Below are positions 44,251 through 52,537 of a stretch of DNA of 64,000 bases, one piece after another. Location of the stretch: contig PLXC01000050.1 in the NCBI GenBank assembly GCA_003151275.1, positions 1 to 64,000 on the forward strand, given 5' to 3'. Within the stretch, counting starts at the first letter, position 1. The number at the start of each line of letters is the position of its first letter. This DNA is from Candidatus Melainabacteria bacterium. Its GTDB lineage: Bacteria > Cyanobacteriota > Vampirovibrionia > Obscuribacterales > Obscuribacteraceae. The position numbers were made by a program, and so were the translations under genes. The notes below the pieces were generated by a model that worked only from the letters and a program-made list of their open reading frames with translations, searched no databases and was not told the origin of the DNA.

Positions 44251-46044
44251 CTATTTGAAAGCAAAACGCCTCTGTTCGCGGTTCAATGTATCGAGATCTT
44301 CGGGCGTTACGTAACCATTCCGCAAAAACAGTTCGCTAAGCTTCTCGCCTTGTTTTCTAGCCATTCCGGTTAATTCACGCAATTCGTCGCCTGTTATGCG
44401 CCTACGCTGCAATAAATATTGATCCAACTCGACTCTGCCCAGCAACAGGTCCGCAGTCAGTGAAACTACCGGGTCTGCTGATTCGATGTAACCTCGGTCC
44501 AAACAGTATCTGTAGGATGACAGAACAGCCGCTGGCGGGCGATTGCCCTCACCCATAACGCCTGTCAGTGACTTACCCGCCTCCACATCCAGTAAAGTTT
44601 GGCGACGTAAATGATCAAGAGACGGATTGGTCAAAGCCAATTTCCCAAACTGCGTTTGCTTGAACGTCGCCACCAACAGCCTTTCAATATCCATACTAAC
44701 TAAAGGCAAGGTAGCAGTCTTCAGGCGTGACGCTTCGTCGAGCGCGGCTAACTCCGCCTCATCAGTTACTAATTTTGCGAAAGCATTGTTAACGATCAAC
44801 GGTGGAACAGTTTTCGCTAAACCAATGTCCACATTTTGTATCTTCGCCGCAGGTATGTTCGGCTCTGACACCACAGGTGGTGTGGGCGCTGGTTCACCTC
44901 GCTTGCTGTAGTCAGAATAATCATTGAGCGCGATGATCGCCTCTTCCAGGGCTTTTTTGCTTTCAGCCTGCGAGGTGAGCAATTCTCTAAGAGGCACTGG
45001 GGGTAGAGTCACTGCGGATGGTGGTGGATTGACGGTGCCTTGCGATTGGGTGTTGGCCGAGACATTGGAAATCTGCGCCGGTTGGGCATTGTGAACCGGG
45101 CCAGCGATGGCACGTTGTGGACCAGTAGTCGTTTGCGCAGTTAAATCGTGAACTTGATCTGAACTAAAGGCAGAGTTGGTACTTGAGGCTCTGCCGCTTC
45201 GAGCCCGCAGCCTCGCTTCCATTGAAGCGCGAACTTGAGCCATGTCCACTTTGGGATGCAACGCGGGCGGTGGTGTGATCGGGCGCGGAATTTGATCGCT
45301 CTTAAAGGAAGTGCTGACGAAAGCATCCTGCGCGACAGCTGCATTCGCCTCCTGGGCCAGAATTCTAGCCGCTTCGTGGGCGACGCAGGCGGCCGCAGCC
45401 TCCTGTCCACCAGTTGTCAGAAATCGCTGTATGGTAGCTGGGCTAACGGTCCCGTCATCAGGTTCGATTCCTGGCTCTTGGCCATCTTTGCTGCCAGGAC
45501 GCAGTACCAAAATAGATTTTGTTGCCACCAAACGGAAAATCACTCCGGTCGCTTTGACGATATCGAAATTGAATTCGCGCAATGCTTGACGCATTGTTCG
45601 TCCCTGACCGAACCAACCAAGCACCATAAAATCATCACGTTCAAGCGGCTGTTGTTTGATCGTCTCTTGCCACTCAGCAGTGCCGAACGCCTTCGACGCA
45701 ACAAGCATAGAGTTCAAGCCGACGTTCTGCTCGTTTAAAAAAGCACTCTGATCGGCAAACGTTGCTGTCGGCTGAATCTGGAATTGCAGATTCTTTTTAA
45801 TTTCAATTTGAGAATTCAGAAGCTCTACGCCGAACGAACCTTCTTTCCAAGACAAAAATTCGCAAAGAGCGTCTTCGCCTTCCAGTAAACCGTAACTCGA
45901 GGCGGTGACTGCGCCTTTGCACACGAAAATCTCGCCGACATGGTTGCTCGAAGTCACTTTGACGCGATAGCTTTTATTGATTTCAGTGGCCAGAAACTGT
46001 AATAGACCTGGCAGGCTAACGTCTCTGAAATTGCCTTCTAACAT
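44251..46044 (-). CDS. DUF4388-domain protein
   Basis: Residues ~1-80 match DUF4388 (MLEGNFRDVSLPGLLQFLATE, then a strand-rich part with GEIFVCKGAVTASSYG and GEDALCEFLSWKEGSF). A winged-helix-like segment follows to ~190. Residues ~215-440 are low-complexity Ala/Pro/Thr-rich. The last ~130 residues are helical and end with a GDELRELTGMARKQGEKLSELFLRNGYVTPEDLDTLN segment like the N-terminal domain of type II/IV pilus ATPases. DUF4388 proteins occur with gliding and polarity systems. A related protein lies at 61675. Confidence 0.7.
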   Translation of the reverse strand: MLEGNFRDVSLPGLLQFLATEINKSYRVKVTSSNHVGEIFVCKGAVTASSYGLLEGEDALCEFLSWKEGSFGVELLNSQIEIKKNLQFQIQPTATFADQSAFLNEQNVGLNSMLVASKAFGTAEWQETIKQQPLERDDFMVLGWFGQGRTMRQALREFNFDIVKATGVIFRLVATKSILVLRPGSKDGQEPGIEPDDGTVSPATIQRFLTTGGQEAAAACVAHEAARILAQEANAAVAQDAFVSTSFKSDQIPRPITPPPALHPKVDMAQVRASMEARLRARSGRASSTNSAFSSDQVHDLTAQTTTGPQRAIAGPVHNAQPAQISNVSANTQSQGTVNPPPSAVTLPPVPLRELLTSQAESKKALEEAIIALNDYSDYSKRGEPAPTPPVVSEPNIPAAKIQNVDIGLAKTVPPLIVNNAFAKLVTDEAELAALDEASRLKTATLPLVSMDIERLLVATFKQTQFGKLALTNPSLDHLRRQTLLDVEAGKSLTGVMGEGNRPPAAVLSSYRYCLDRGYIESADPVVSLTADLLLGRVELDQYLLQRRRITGDELRELTGMARKQGEKLSELFLRNGYVTPEDLDTLNREQRRFAFK

Positions 46045-46296
46045 TGGTCTTGAACCCTAAACATCACTGCCGGATTTTCTAGTCGACTGGGAGGTGTACT
46101 TTGATTCTAGCGATAGTTCTAAGATGCTTGCTGCTGCATTCATAATAGTCGTGCCACCCACCCCAACGCCTTACTCTACATCAGATTTAGCGAATTTTAC
46201 AAAACTTAATCTAGACCTTGACTGTCAGAGAAGTTAGTGAACTGGGTAAATACGGAGTAGGTCACATTCCAGTTTTTACTATCGGGGTTCAGGACT

Positions 46297-47253
46297 TTGG
46301 CAGCAAAGGTTAGGCAAGAGCTAGCAGACGAGTGGTCAGAAACTGGCGTGTTCGAAGAAGAACCGGCAGCTGCTGATGAGGCCGAAGAACCAGAGGCGGA
46401 GGCAGCTTCGCCAAGTGAAGGTTTTACGGAAGACTCTGTTCGTCTTTATTTACGCGAAATTGGTCGCGTAAAAATGATCAAACCAGATGAAGAAATTGAG
46501 CTGGCTCGTCGAATCGCTAAGGGTGACCTTGATGCGAAGAAGAAGCTGATACAGGCGAATCTTCGACTAGTGATTTCAATTGCAAAAAAATATGTCAATC
46601 GCGGACTGCCCTTCCAAGATTTGATTCAAGAAGGAAATTTAGGACTGATTCGAGCCGCAGAAAAATTCGATCATACTAAAGGTTTCAAATTCAGCACATA
46701 CGCAACCTGGTGGATCAGACAAGCGATCAGCCGCGGTCTGGCTGATAAATCTAGAACGATCAGAGTGCCTGTGCACATGGTCGAATCGATCAACAAGCTG
46801 AAAAAGACTAGCGCTCGACTCGCTCAAGAATTAGGCCGCAAGCCAAACGAAGTTGAGCTTTCCGGTGCTATGGAATTACCAGTAAACAAGATTCAAGAAA
46901 TTATCCAGGCTGATCGCGAACCAGTTTCGATGGAGATGCCGCTTAATCGTGACGAAGAAACATATCTAGGAGATCTAATCGAAGACAGCGAATCTTCGCG
47001 GCCCGATTCGACCACCGAAGAAGAGTTGATGCGCGAGGATCTCAACCGCATGCTGAGCCAACTTACGCCACGCGAGCGTGACATCATGCACTTGCGTTAC
47101 GGTCTCGAAGACGGACGTCAACGAACCCTGGAAGAGGTTGGACGTCTGTTCAACATCACTCGCGAAAGAGTTCGTCAAATCGAACACAAAGCGTTCCGCA
47201 AACTTCGTCAACCGGCCTGGTCCAGCAAACTAGTTGGATATCTAGAAGACTAG
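46297..47253 (+). CDS. Primary-type RNA polymerase sigma factor (SigA/RpoD family)
   Basis: An acidic N-terminus (~1-45) replaces the long region 1.1 of RpoD. Region 1.2 begins at [28 protein letters not shown]. Region 2 includes [58 protein letters not shown]. Region 3 follows, and region 4 contains [48 protein letters not shown]. 318 residues, like cyanobacterial group 1/2 sigmas. The start is TTG at 46297 with AGG before it; no ATG is near. It is the only such sigma in the window and probably the housekeeping one. Confidence 0.93.
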   Translation: MAAKVRQELADEWSETGVFEEEPAAADEAEEPEAEAASPSEGFTEDSVRLYLREIGRVKMIKPDEEIELARRIAKGDLDAKKKLIQANLRLVISIAKKYVNRGLPFQDLIQEGNLGLIRAAEKFDHTKGFKFSTYATWWIRQAISRGLADKSRTIRVPVHMVESINKLKKTSARLAQELGRKPNEVELSGAMELPVNKIQEIIQADREPVSMEMPLNRDEETYLGDLIEDSESSRPDSTTEEELMREDLNRMLSQLTPRERDIMHLRYGLEDGRQRTLEEVGRLFNITRERVRQIEHKAFRKLRQPAWSSKLVGYLED

Positions 47254-47300
47254 TACGCTTTTCAGACTAGGACGCTCTTCTAAGAACGAATTCGTGATTC

Positions 47301-47523
47301 AAACCGATATCGGTTTAGGATCCAGACATAGATGCTGTAAAGTCGCGCCAGTGACGCTAGACATCCTGCAATCGTGGACTCAAACTAGTATCGATTTGAA
47401 ACTGAACCGATATCGGTTTAGATTTGTCGTGGGTGCTTGCGAAGCCACACCGGTGACACCATATATCTTCGATCGGGACTCAAACGATTTTCGATTGAGA
47501 ACCCTAAACCGATATCGGTTTAG
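47301..47523. repeat. Three-unit array with perfect CCGATATCGG palindromes, upstream of mgtE
   Basis: AAACCGATATCGGTTT occurs at 47301-47316. AACCGATATCGGTT occurs at 47405-47418. CTAAACCGATATCGGTTTAG occurs at 47504-47523. Centres are 103 and 102 bp apart. Each is followed by similar sequence (AGATTTGT..., GCGAAGCCACACCGG), so the whole ~102-bp unit is repeated and has diverged. The array fills most of the 424-bp gap between the sigma factor and mgtE, which holds no gene. It may be a multi-site operator or RNA hairpins. Confidence 0.85.
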
Positions 47524-47677
47524 ATTTGTACTGGATACTGCGAAGCCACACCGGCTGGTTAAAGACATATATTAGACATCTCCTCTTATGCCCTGAGATA
47601 CAGCTTGATAGGGTTATCATTGGTGGCGGTAGCCAGCCTGTCGCTCAGCTACCGAATATTCGCCTGAGGAATCCTGC

Positions 47678-49054
47678 GTGACCGAAATGCAAGCACTAGC
47701 ACCTGACCAGTTGACTAAGCTAGTCGATAATGGACAGCGTCAACAATTGCGGATGTTGCTAAACGAGCAGCATCCGGCAGATCTTGCTGAGTGGCTTTCT
47801 GAGATGGATGCTGGGCACAGACTGTCTTGTTTTCGCTTACTCGATTTAGACAATGCCTCAGCTGTGCTATCCGAACTAGAACTCGATGATCAGCGTGAAC
47901 TATTGCACGACCTGGGCGAAATTGGCGTCGTCCCCATTATCAGCAAAATGTCTCCGGACGACGCCGTTGACTTGTTGGCCGAACTGCCACGAGAAAGAGC
48001 GAAAGCGATCATTTTGCAAATGACTGACATCGAAGCGGCTGAAGACATTCAAGAGTTGATGACTTTCAAAGATGACTCCGCCGGCGGCATCATGTCAACT
48101 GATTACCTGGCTCTAGACGCCAAAATGACAGTCGATCAAGCGCTCGCATATCTGCGTGAGAAGTACGAACATCTCGAAGAAGAAATTTATGACGTCTACG
48201 TGGTGGACGAACGAGAATTTTTGGTTGGTCGCGTCACCTTGAAAGAACTCTTCACAGCCGCCCCCGAAGCGCTTGTTGAAAGCCGCATGGACGACAATGT
48301 AATCAAAGTTAGCACCTCGACAGACCAAGAACATGCTGCCGAAAAGTTAAGCCGCTACGATCTTTTGACTTTGCCCGTTGTCGACAATCAAGGCAGATTG
48401 CGCGGCATCATCACCTCCGATGACGTTATCGACGTTTTGCAGGAAGAAGCCACTGAGGACATTTATCAGTCGTCTGGTATTAACGCACCAGGTTCAGAGC
48501 AAGGCGATGTGCTGAATTACAATGTCAACAAAGCATATCAAGCCCGCCTGCCCTGGCTGCTTGTAACTCTACTGATCGAATCAGGTTCAGCAACTGTAAT
48601 CACCCATTTCGACGACGTGATTCGCCAGACGATTGCAGCAGCATCGTTTATGCCGCTGCTGTCGGGTGTAACTGGAAGCGTTGCTACGCAAAGCACTTGT
48701 ATTATTATTCGCGGCACGGGACTGACTCAAATCAATTGGAAAGCCTTCCGCCGCAACATGTTGCATGAAGGCAAGGTCGGCATGATGCTTGGCCTGACCT
48801 GCGGCCTGTTAACAGGAATTGTCGGTTCAATCTTTCACCAAGATCAACATCATTTGGGACTGGTTGTCGGTGTATCGTTGTTCGTGACGATGACTGTCGG
48901 AGTTTTAATCGGCACAGCCATGCCCTTTTTGTTTCAAAGGCTTGGCGTAGAACCAGCGCATGCCAGCGGTCCATTCATTACAAGCATTCTAGATGTTTGC
49001 ACCATGACCATCTACCTGACAATCGTCCACACGTTCTTGAACACCCTCCTCTAA
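47678..49054 (+). CDS. mgtE: Magnesium transporter MgtE
   Basis: Mg-gated Mg channel. N-terminal helical domain (~1-125; LAELPRERAKAIILQM), two CBS domains (~130-255; EHLEEEIYDVYVVDER and DLLTLPVVDNQGRLRGIITSDDVIDV), a connecting helix and five membrane spans (~280-458; RLPWLLVTLLIESGSATVI...SGVTGSVATQSTCIIIRG). 458 residues, standard. GTG start with GAGGA eight bases before. The N and CBS domains sense Mg and close the pore. Thirteen bases separate it from the carboxylase gene. Confidence 0.95.
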   Translation: MTEMQALAPDQLTKLVDNGQRQQLRMLLNEQHPADLAEWLSEMDAGHRLSCFRLLDLDNASAVLSELELDDQRELLHDLGEIGVVPIISKMSPDDAVDLLAELPRERAKAIILQMTDIEAAEDIQELMTFKDDSAGGIMSTDYLALDAKMTVDQALAYLREKYEHLEEEIYDVYVVDEREFLVGRVTLKELFTAAPEALVESRMDDNVIKVSTSTDQEHAAEKLSRYDLLTLPVVDNQGRLRGIITSDDVIDVLQEEATEDIYQSSGINAPGSEQGDVLNYNVNKAYQARLPWLLVTLLIESGSATVITHFDDVIRQTIAAASFMPLLSGVTGSVATQSTCIIIRGTGLTQINWKAFRRNMLHEGKVGMMLGLTCGLLTGIVGSIFHQDQHHLGLVVGVSLFVTMTVGVLIGTAMPFLFQRLGVEPAHASGPFITSILDVCTMTIYLTIVHTFLNTLL

Positions 49055-49067
49055 GGAAATGCCAGAA

Positions 49068-50654
49068 ATGGAGAAAACAAAATCAGATCCAAACGCTCAA
49101 TTGCTTGAAAAAAGAAATAAGAGCGCCTCTATTGATCCCGCTACAAAAAAGAAACGACAAGAACGCGGAGTGATGATGGCACGCGAGCGCGTCGAGGCGC
49201 TCGTCGATCCAGGCACCTTCATGGAGCTAGATCGGTATGCCGTGCACAACTGCACAAACTTTGGCATGGAAAAAAAGAAAGTTGTCGGAGACGGAGTGAT
49301 CACCGGGCAAGCGATGATCGACGGGCGTCCGGTCTACCTTTTCGCTCATGATGGCACCTTCCTCGGTGGCGCGCTTGGCGAAGTCTTCGCGAAAAAAGTT
49401 TGCAAAGTCATGGACCTGGCCAAACAAGCAGGCTGTCCAGTGATCGGTTTGAACGAAAGTGGTGGCGCTCGCATCCAAGAAGGAGTGGCTTCTTTAGCCG
49501 GTTATGCCGACATCTTTTACCGCAACGTTAATTGCTCAGGAGTAATTCCACAAATTTCTGTGATTTACGGTGCCTGCGCTGGTGGTGCTGTGTACAGCCC
49601 CGCTGTTACTGATTTCACGATCATGGTGGCAGATCAGAGTTTCATGTTCATTACCGGTCCCGAAATCGTGCGCACCGTTACCGGTGAGGAAGTAAGTTTT
49701 GAAGACCTCGGTGGTGCCCGCGTCCACAACCAGAAGAGCGGTGTCGCTCAACTTTTGGCCCAGGACGAAGAAGATTCATTCTGGTTGACGAGAAAACTAT
49801 TGTCATACTTGCCAAGCAACAATTTAGAACCAGCCCCGAAATCGAAGGGCGATGCTCTCGAACCAGACAACGCAGCTGAATTAGACTCTCTCATTCCATC
49901 CGACCCGGCTAAGCCATATGACATGCACGAAGTGATCAGTCGCATTTTCGATAATGGTGACTTCTTTGAGATCGCGCCGCTCTATGCCACCAATTTGATT
50001 ACCGGCTTCAGCCGTTTGGGTGGGCATTCAGTCGGCGTCGTCGCCAACCAGCCGCGTTCGCTTGCCGGCACTTTGGATATAGATGCCTCTGTAAAAGGAG
50101 CTCGCTTTGTACGTTTTTGCGACGCCTTCAACATTCCTGTGATCACTTTTGTGGACGTTCCAGGTTATTTGCCAGGCACAAAACAAGAGCATAATGGCAT
50201 CATCCGCCATGGTGCCAAGTTGCTCTACGCCTATTGCGAAGCGACCGTTCCGAAGCTAACTGTGATCACACGCAAGGCTTATGGTGGTGCCTTCGACGTG
50301 ATGGGCTCGAAAAATGTCGGAGGTGACTTCAACTTTGCCTGGCCAACAGCAGAGATTGCCGTGATGGGCGCCCAGGGTGCAGTCAATCTTTTATATAGAA
50401 AGGAATTGGACAAAGCCAGTGGGACTGATAAGTCGAGCAGCTTGCTGCCTAGACTATCCTCGGATAAGTCGAAAAAACTGGTTGAGGAGTACAAAGAACA
50501 ATTCGCAAATCCCTACGTAGCAGCCGAACTCGGCTATGTAGATGACGTTATTCTGCCGACAGAGACGCGCAAAGTACTGCTGGCAGCTTTACAAGTTCAA
50601 CAAAACAAACGCGTGGAGCGTCCGGCTAGAAAGCACGGAAATATACCCCTTTAA
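49068..50654 (+). CDS. Acyl-CoA carboxylase carboxyltransferase (PCC beta-like), with repeat inserted
   Basis: Moves CO2 from biotin to propionyl- or acetyl-CoA. The two crotonase-like halves are intact: GGARIQEGVASLAGYADIF, ISVIYGACAGGAVYSPAVTDF; second half TFVDVPGYLPGTKQEHNGIIRHGAKLLYAYCEATVPKLTVITRKAYGGAFDVMGSK. ~528 residues. Near residue 457-470 there is an extra SGTDKSSSLLPRLSSDKS encoded by a dispersed DNA repeat. The AGGA site favours ATG 49068; ATG 49059 is the alternative. Its partner (biotin carboxylase subunit) is not in the window. With the mutase subunit at 31185 it suggests propionate/methylmalonyl use. Confidence 0.92.
   Translation: MEKTKSDPNAQLLEKRNKSASIDPATKKKRQERGVMMARERVEALVDPGTFMELDRYAVHNCTNFGMEKKKVVGDGVITGQAMIDGRPVYLFAHDGTFLGGALGEVFAKKVCKVMDLAKQAGCPVIGLNESGGARIQEGVASLAGYADIFYRNVNCSGVIPQISVIYGACAGGAVYSPAVTDFTIMVADQSFMFITGPEIVRTVTGEEVSFEDLGGARVHNQKSGVAQLLAQDEEDSFWLTRKLLSYLPSNNLEPAPKSKGDALEPDNAAELDSLIPSDPAKPYDMHEVISRIFDNGDFFEIAPLYATNLITGFSRLGGHSVGVVANQPRSLAGTLDIDASVKGARFVRFCDAFNIPVITFVDVPGYLPGTKQEHNGIIRHGAKLLYAYCEATVPKLTVITRKAYGGAFDVMGSKNVGGDFNFAWPTAEIAVMGAQGAVNLLYRKELDKASGTDKSSSLLPRLSSDKSKKLVEEYKEQFANPYVAAELGYVDDVILPTETRKVLLAALQVQQNKRVERPARKHGNIPL
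50431..50472 (+). repeat. GAGCAGCTTGCTGC repeat copy inside the carboxylase gene
   Basis: GTCGAGCAGCTTGCTGCC followed by TAGACTATCCTCGGATAAGTCGA. It shares the GAGCAGCTTGCTGC core and the TCCTCGGAT spacer with the intergenic copy at 10648-10690. In the coding frame it gives SSLLPRLSSDKS. ATAAGTCGA flanks it on both sides, like a short target duplication. Confidence 0.7.
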
Positions 50655-50680
50655 AGCTCTCCGGACGCTTCGTCCCTTCG

Positions 50681-50740
50681 GCTGAGCAGCTTGCTGCATA
50701 AGCCACCCTAGGGCGCGTCCTCCGAGCAGAGCCGCTTACT
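50681..50740. repeat. GAGCAGCTTGCTGC repeat copy after the carboxylase
   Basis: GCTGAGCAGCTTGCTGCATA at 50681 then AGCC...TCCTCCGAGCAGAGCCGCTTACTGC: two diverged units, as at 10648. It fills most of the 141-bp gap before the convergent hypothetical gene. Confidence 0.65.
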
Positions 50741-50795
50741 GCGCACGTCATGCCGCGCTTCGTTCGCTGCTTGATCGCTGGGGTCCTTGAGGGGA

Positions 50796-51533
50796 TCAGG
50801 GTTTGGTGCGTCCTTTTACGACCAGATCGGGGTGCACCAGGCGGATGCAAGCGGTGTTGCCTGGATCTTTGTCCATTTGCACCAAGTCAACTTCCAGCAA
50901 ATCAATTGGCACCAAAAGTGGTTCCGGCAATATGGACTCAAATCGCCCCACCGGATCGGTAGCGCCGGTAAGCTCTTCGACAATCTTTAAAACATTTTCA
51001 GGAAAGGGTTTTGGGTAGACGAGAAAAATTCCGGTCAAAGTGCCCTTACTGCTGCGAACCTTTTCAGCCCGCTGTTGCAGGCTTTTCATCTGATCTTTGA
51101 GCTTGCGTTCCACGTCGTTATCGCTGCCGAGCACAGCTTCAGGCTCCGCAACGCACGCCAGAATCAGGGGTCTGCCCTTGCTGTCCTGAAAATGCAAATC
51201 GATGTATGGCAAGTTGACTTTCTGAAATAGCCCTTGCTGCAGGCGAAATGCTGCCACGTCATTGACGCGAGAGATCGACTCCCAGAGCAACTTCTGCCTG
51301 TTGTAGAGCCCAGTTCGATGGGCCAGTGAAAAGAAGTCCGTGACCACATAGCGAACGACTGTTTCCACAAGCCTGGGAGCATCTGCGCCCTCGCTTTCCA
51401 CCTGAATATTCGACGTTGCCGCGGCTAGATCGGTCGGAGTGCAGACCCTTGGCTGTGCGACAACCGAATTCAAAGTATAAATTGACGGATTGGCGGTTTT
51501 TATGGAGAGCTTGTAAGTGGCTGAATTGGGCAT
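50796..51533 (-). CDS. Hypothetical protein, 245 residues
   Basis: Not recognised. Soluble and helical/beta mixed. The centre reads DLHFQDSKGRPLILACVAEPEAVLGSDNDVERKLKDQMKSLQQRAEKVRSSKGTLTGIFLVYPKPFP, a restriction-endonuclease-like or Roadblock-like strand order being possible but not shown. Followed by repeats on its 3' side. Confidence 0.55.
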   Translation of the reverse strand: MPNSATYKLSIKTANPSIYTLNSVVAQPRVCTPTDLAAATSNIQVESEGADAPRLVETVVRYVVTDFFSLAHRTGLYNRQKLLWESISRVNDVAAFRLQQGLFQKVNLPYIDLHFQDSKGRPLILACVAEPEAVLGSDNDVERKLKDQMKSLQQRAEKVRSSKGTLTGIFLVYPKPFPENVLKIVEELTGATDPVGRFESILPEPLLVPIDLLEVDLVQMDKDPGNTACIRLVHPDLVVKGRTKP

Positions 51534-51938
51534 AGTTATTATTATTGATGATGCCTTTAGCGATCGGAAGATCGTGGTACATCTATGTTACGGTCAATTT
51601 TGCTTGGACTGTTGAAATATGGAGGCAAAGAGACATTCAAAACCAGGTGGCGCGCTGATTAGTCCTGAATCATGTAAACTGAAAGATAGGCGTCTTGGCG
51701 GTTTGCGACTTGTTCAAAAATAACTTGTGCACACTAGTGGGGTCTATGCAGCAAGCTGCCCGACTCCGTAAAGCTGCTCGGCTTATGTGCAATGGAAAAA
51801 AGTACAAGTTTGCGGTAAGGGAATTTGATCTGCTTTTTTTTTGGTTGTGCTGCGCACAACCTATGACCAGTGGGTAAAACCAAATTAGGGTGTTTTTTTT
51901 GCATTTCGGTTCGTATCGAAAGGGTTTATTCGTAAAAA
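51534..51938. other. 405-bp gap with repeat, hairpin and T-runs
   Basis: Holds an inverted GAGCAGC repeat copy (51745-51786), a T9 run at about 51833-51842, a perfect hairpin GGTTGTGC-TGC-GCACAACC (51843-51861) and a T8 run near 51893-51900. The T-run precedes the hairpin on the plus strand, so it is not a standard terminator there. The 60-residue frame at 51695 is not convincing. The promoter of the ECF sigma operon is probably here. Confidence 0.5.
51745..51786 (-). repeat. Inverted copy of the GAGCAGCTTGCTGC repeat
   Basis: On the minus strand: CATAAGCCGAGCAGCTTTAC, then GGAGTCGGGCAGCTTGCTGCATAGA. Two half-units arranged as in the other copies. Confidence 0.6.
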
Positions 51939-52511
51939 ATGGCTATCCTTCCTACGCGGAATAATTATCAGCAGTCAGCTTCGACTGTACTTGTCGACCT
52001 GAAAAAAGGTGACACCTCGAAGCGTAACGACTTTGTCTGGATGTATCAGGACCGATTTTACGCGATTGCGTACATGGCAACTGGTGATCCAAACCATGCC
52101 AACGAGTTGACGATCATGGCCTTTCAAAACGCTTTCGGAGCTCTCAAGCAGCTCAACCCGAAACAAGTTTCTATGGCGATTTGGGATTGGCTTTCACAGT
52201 TCATCGTCGATGCCTGCGCCGAATACCATTCTCAATACAGCACTCCAAACAACACGAATCCACGCACCGACCCGAGCGCCGACGGCTCGGCTCAGATGGA
52301 TTGGGAGACTACGATTATCCTCGGTGTGCAACGTGTCAAACGTTGTCTGAATGCTCTACCTGAAGAACAACAAAAAGTCTTTCTACTGCGGCACAATTTC
52401 CAATTGAACTATGACCAAATTGCCGCGGTGCTCAATCAAACCCCTGAAAACGTCATGGCTTGGTTATTCCGGGCGCGAGTTCAGATAGTTAAGTGCTTAG
52501 GTAGAGGTTAA
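51939..52511 (+). CDS. ECF-type RNA polymerase sigma factor
   Basis: 190 residues with ECF layout. Region 2 (~15-95) is degenerate but has the FVWMYQDRFYAIAYMATGDPNHANELTIMAFQNAF pattern. Region 4 (~125-188) has RCLNALPEEQQKVFLLRHNFQLNYDQIAAVLNQTPENVMAWLFRARVQIVKCL. It directs polymerase to a stress or envelope regulon. The next gene, 26 bp away, begins with an anti-sigma-type zinc motif, which supports the assignment. No ribosome site is obvious. Confidence 0.85.
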   Translation: MAILPTRNNYQQSASTVLVDLKKGDTSKRNDFVWMYQDRFYAIAYMATGDPNHANELTIMAFQNAFGALKQLNPKQVSMAIWDWLSQFIVDACAEYHSQYSTPNNTNPRTDPSADGSAQMDWETTIILGVQRVKRCLNALPEEQQKVFLLRHNFQLNYDQIAAVLNQTPENVMAWLFRARVQIVKCLGRG

Positions 52512-52537
52512 CCCAAAGAGTCGCTCGGTAAACAAGA

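Noticed and set aside
51833..51861. Hairpin GGTTGTGC/GCACAACC with a T-run as a terminator
   Set aside because: The T-run lies before the hairpin on the plus strand and becomes an A-run after it on the minus strand, so neither direction gives a standard terminator.
51695..51877. 60-residue frame in the gap before the ECF sigma gene
   Set aside because: It runs over the inverted GAGCAGC repeat and a T-run; codon use and ribosome site do not support it.
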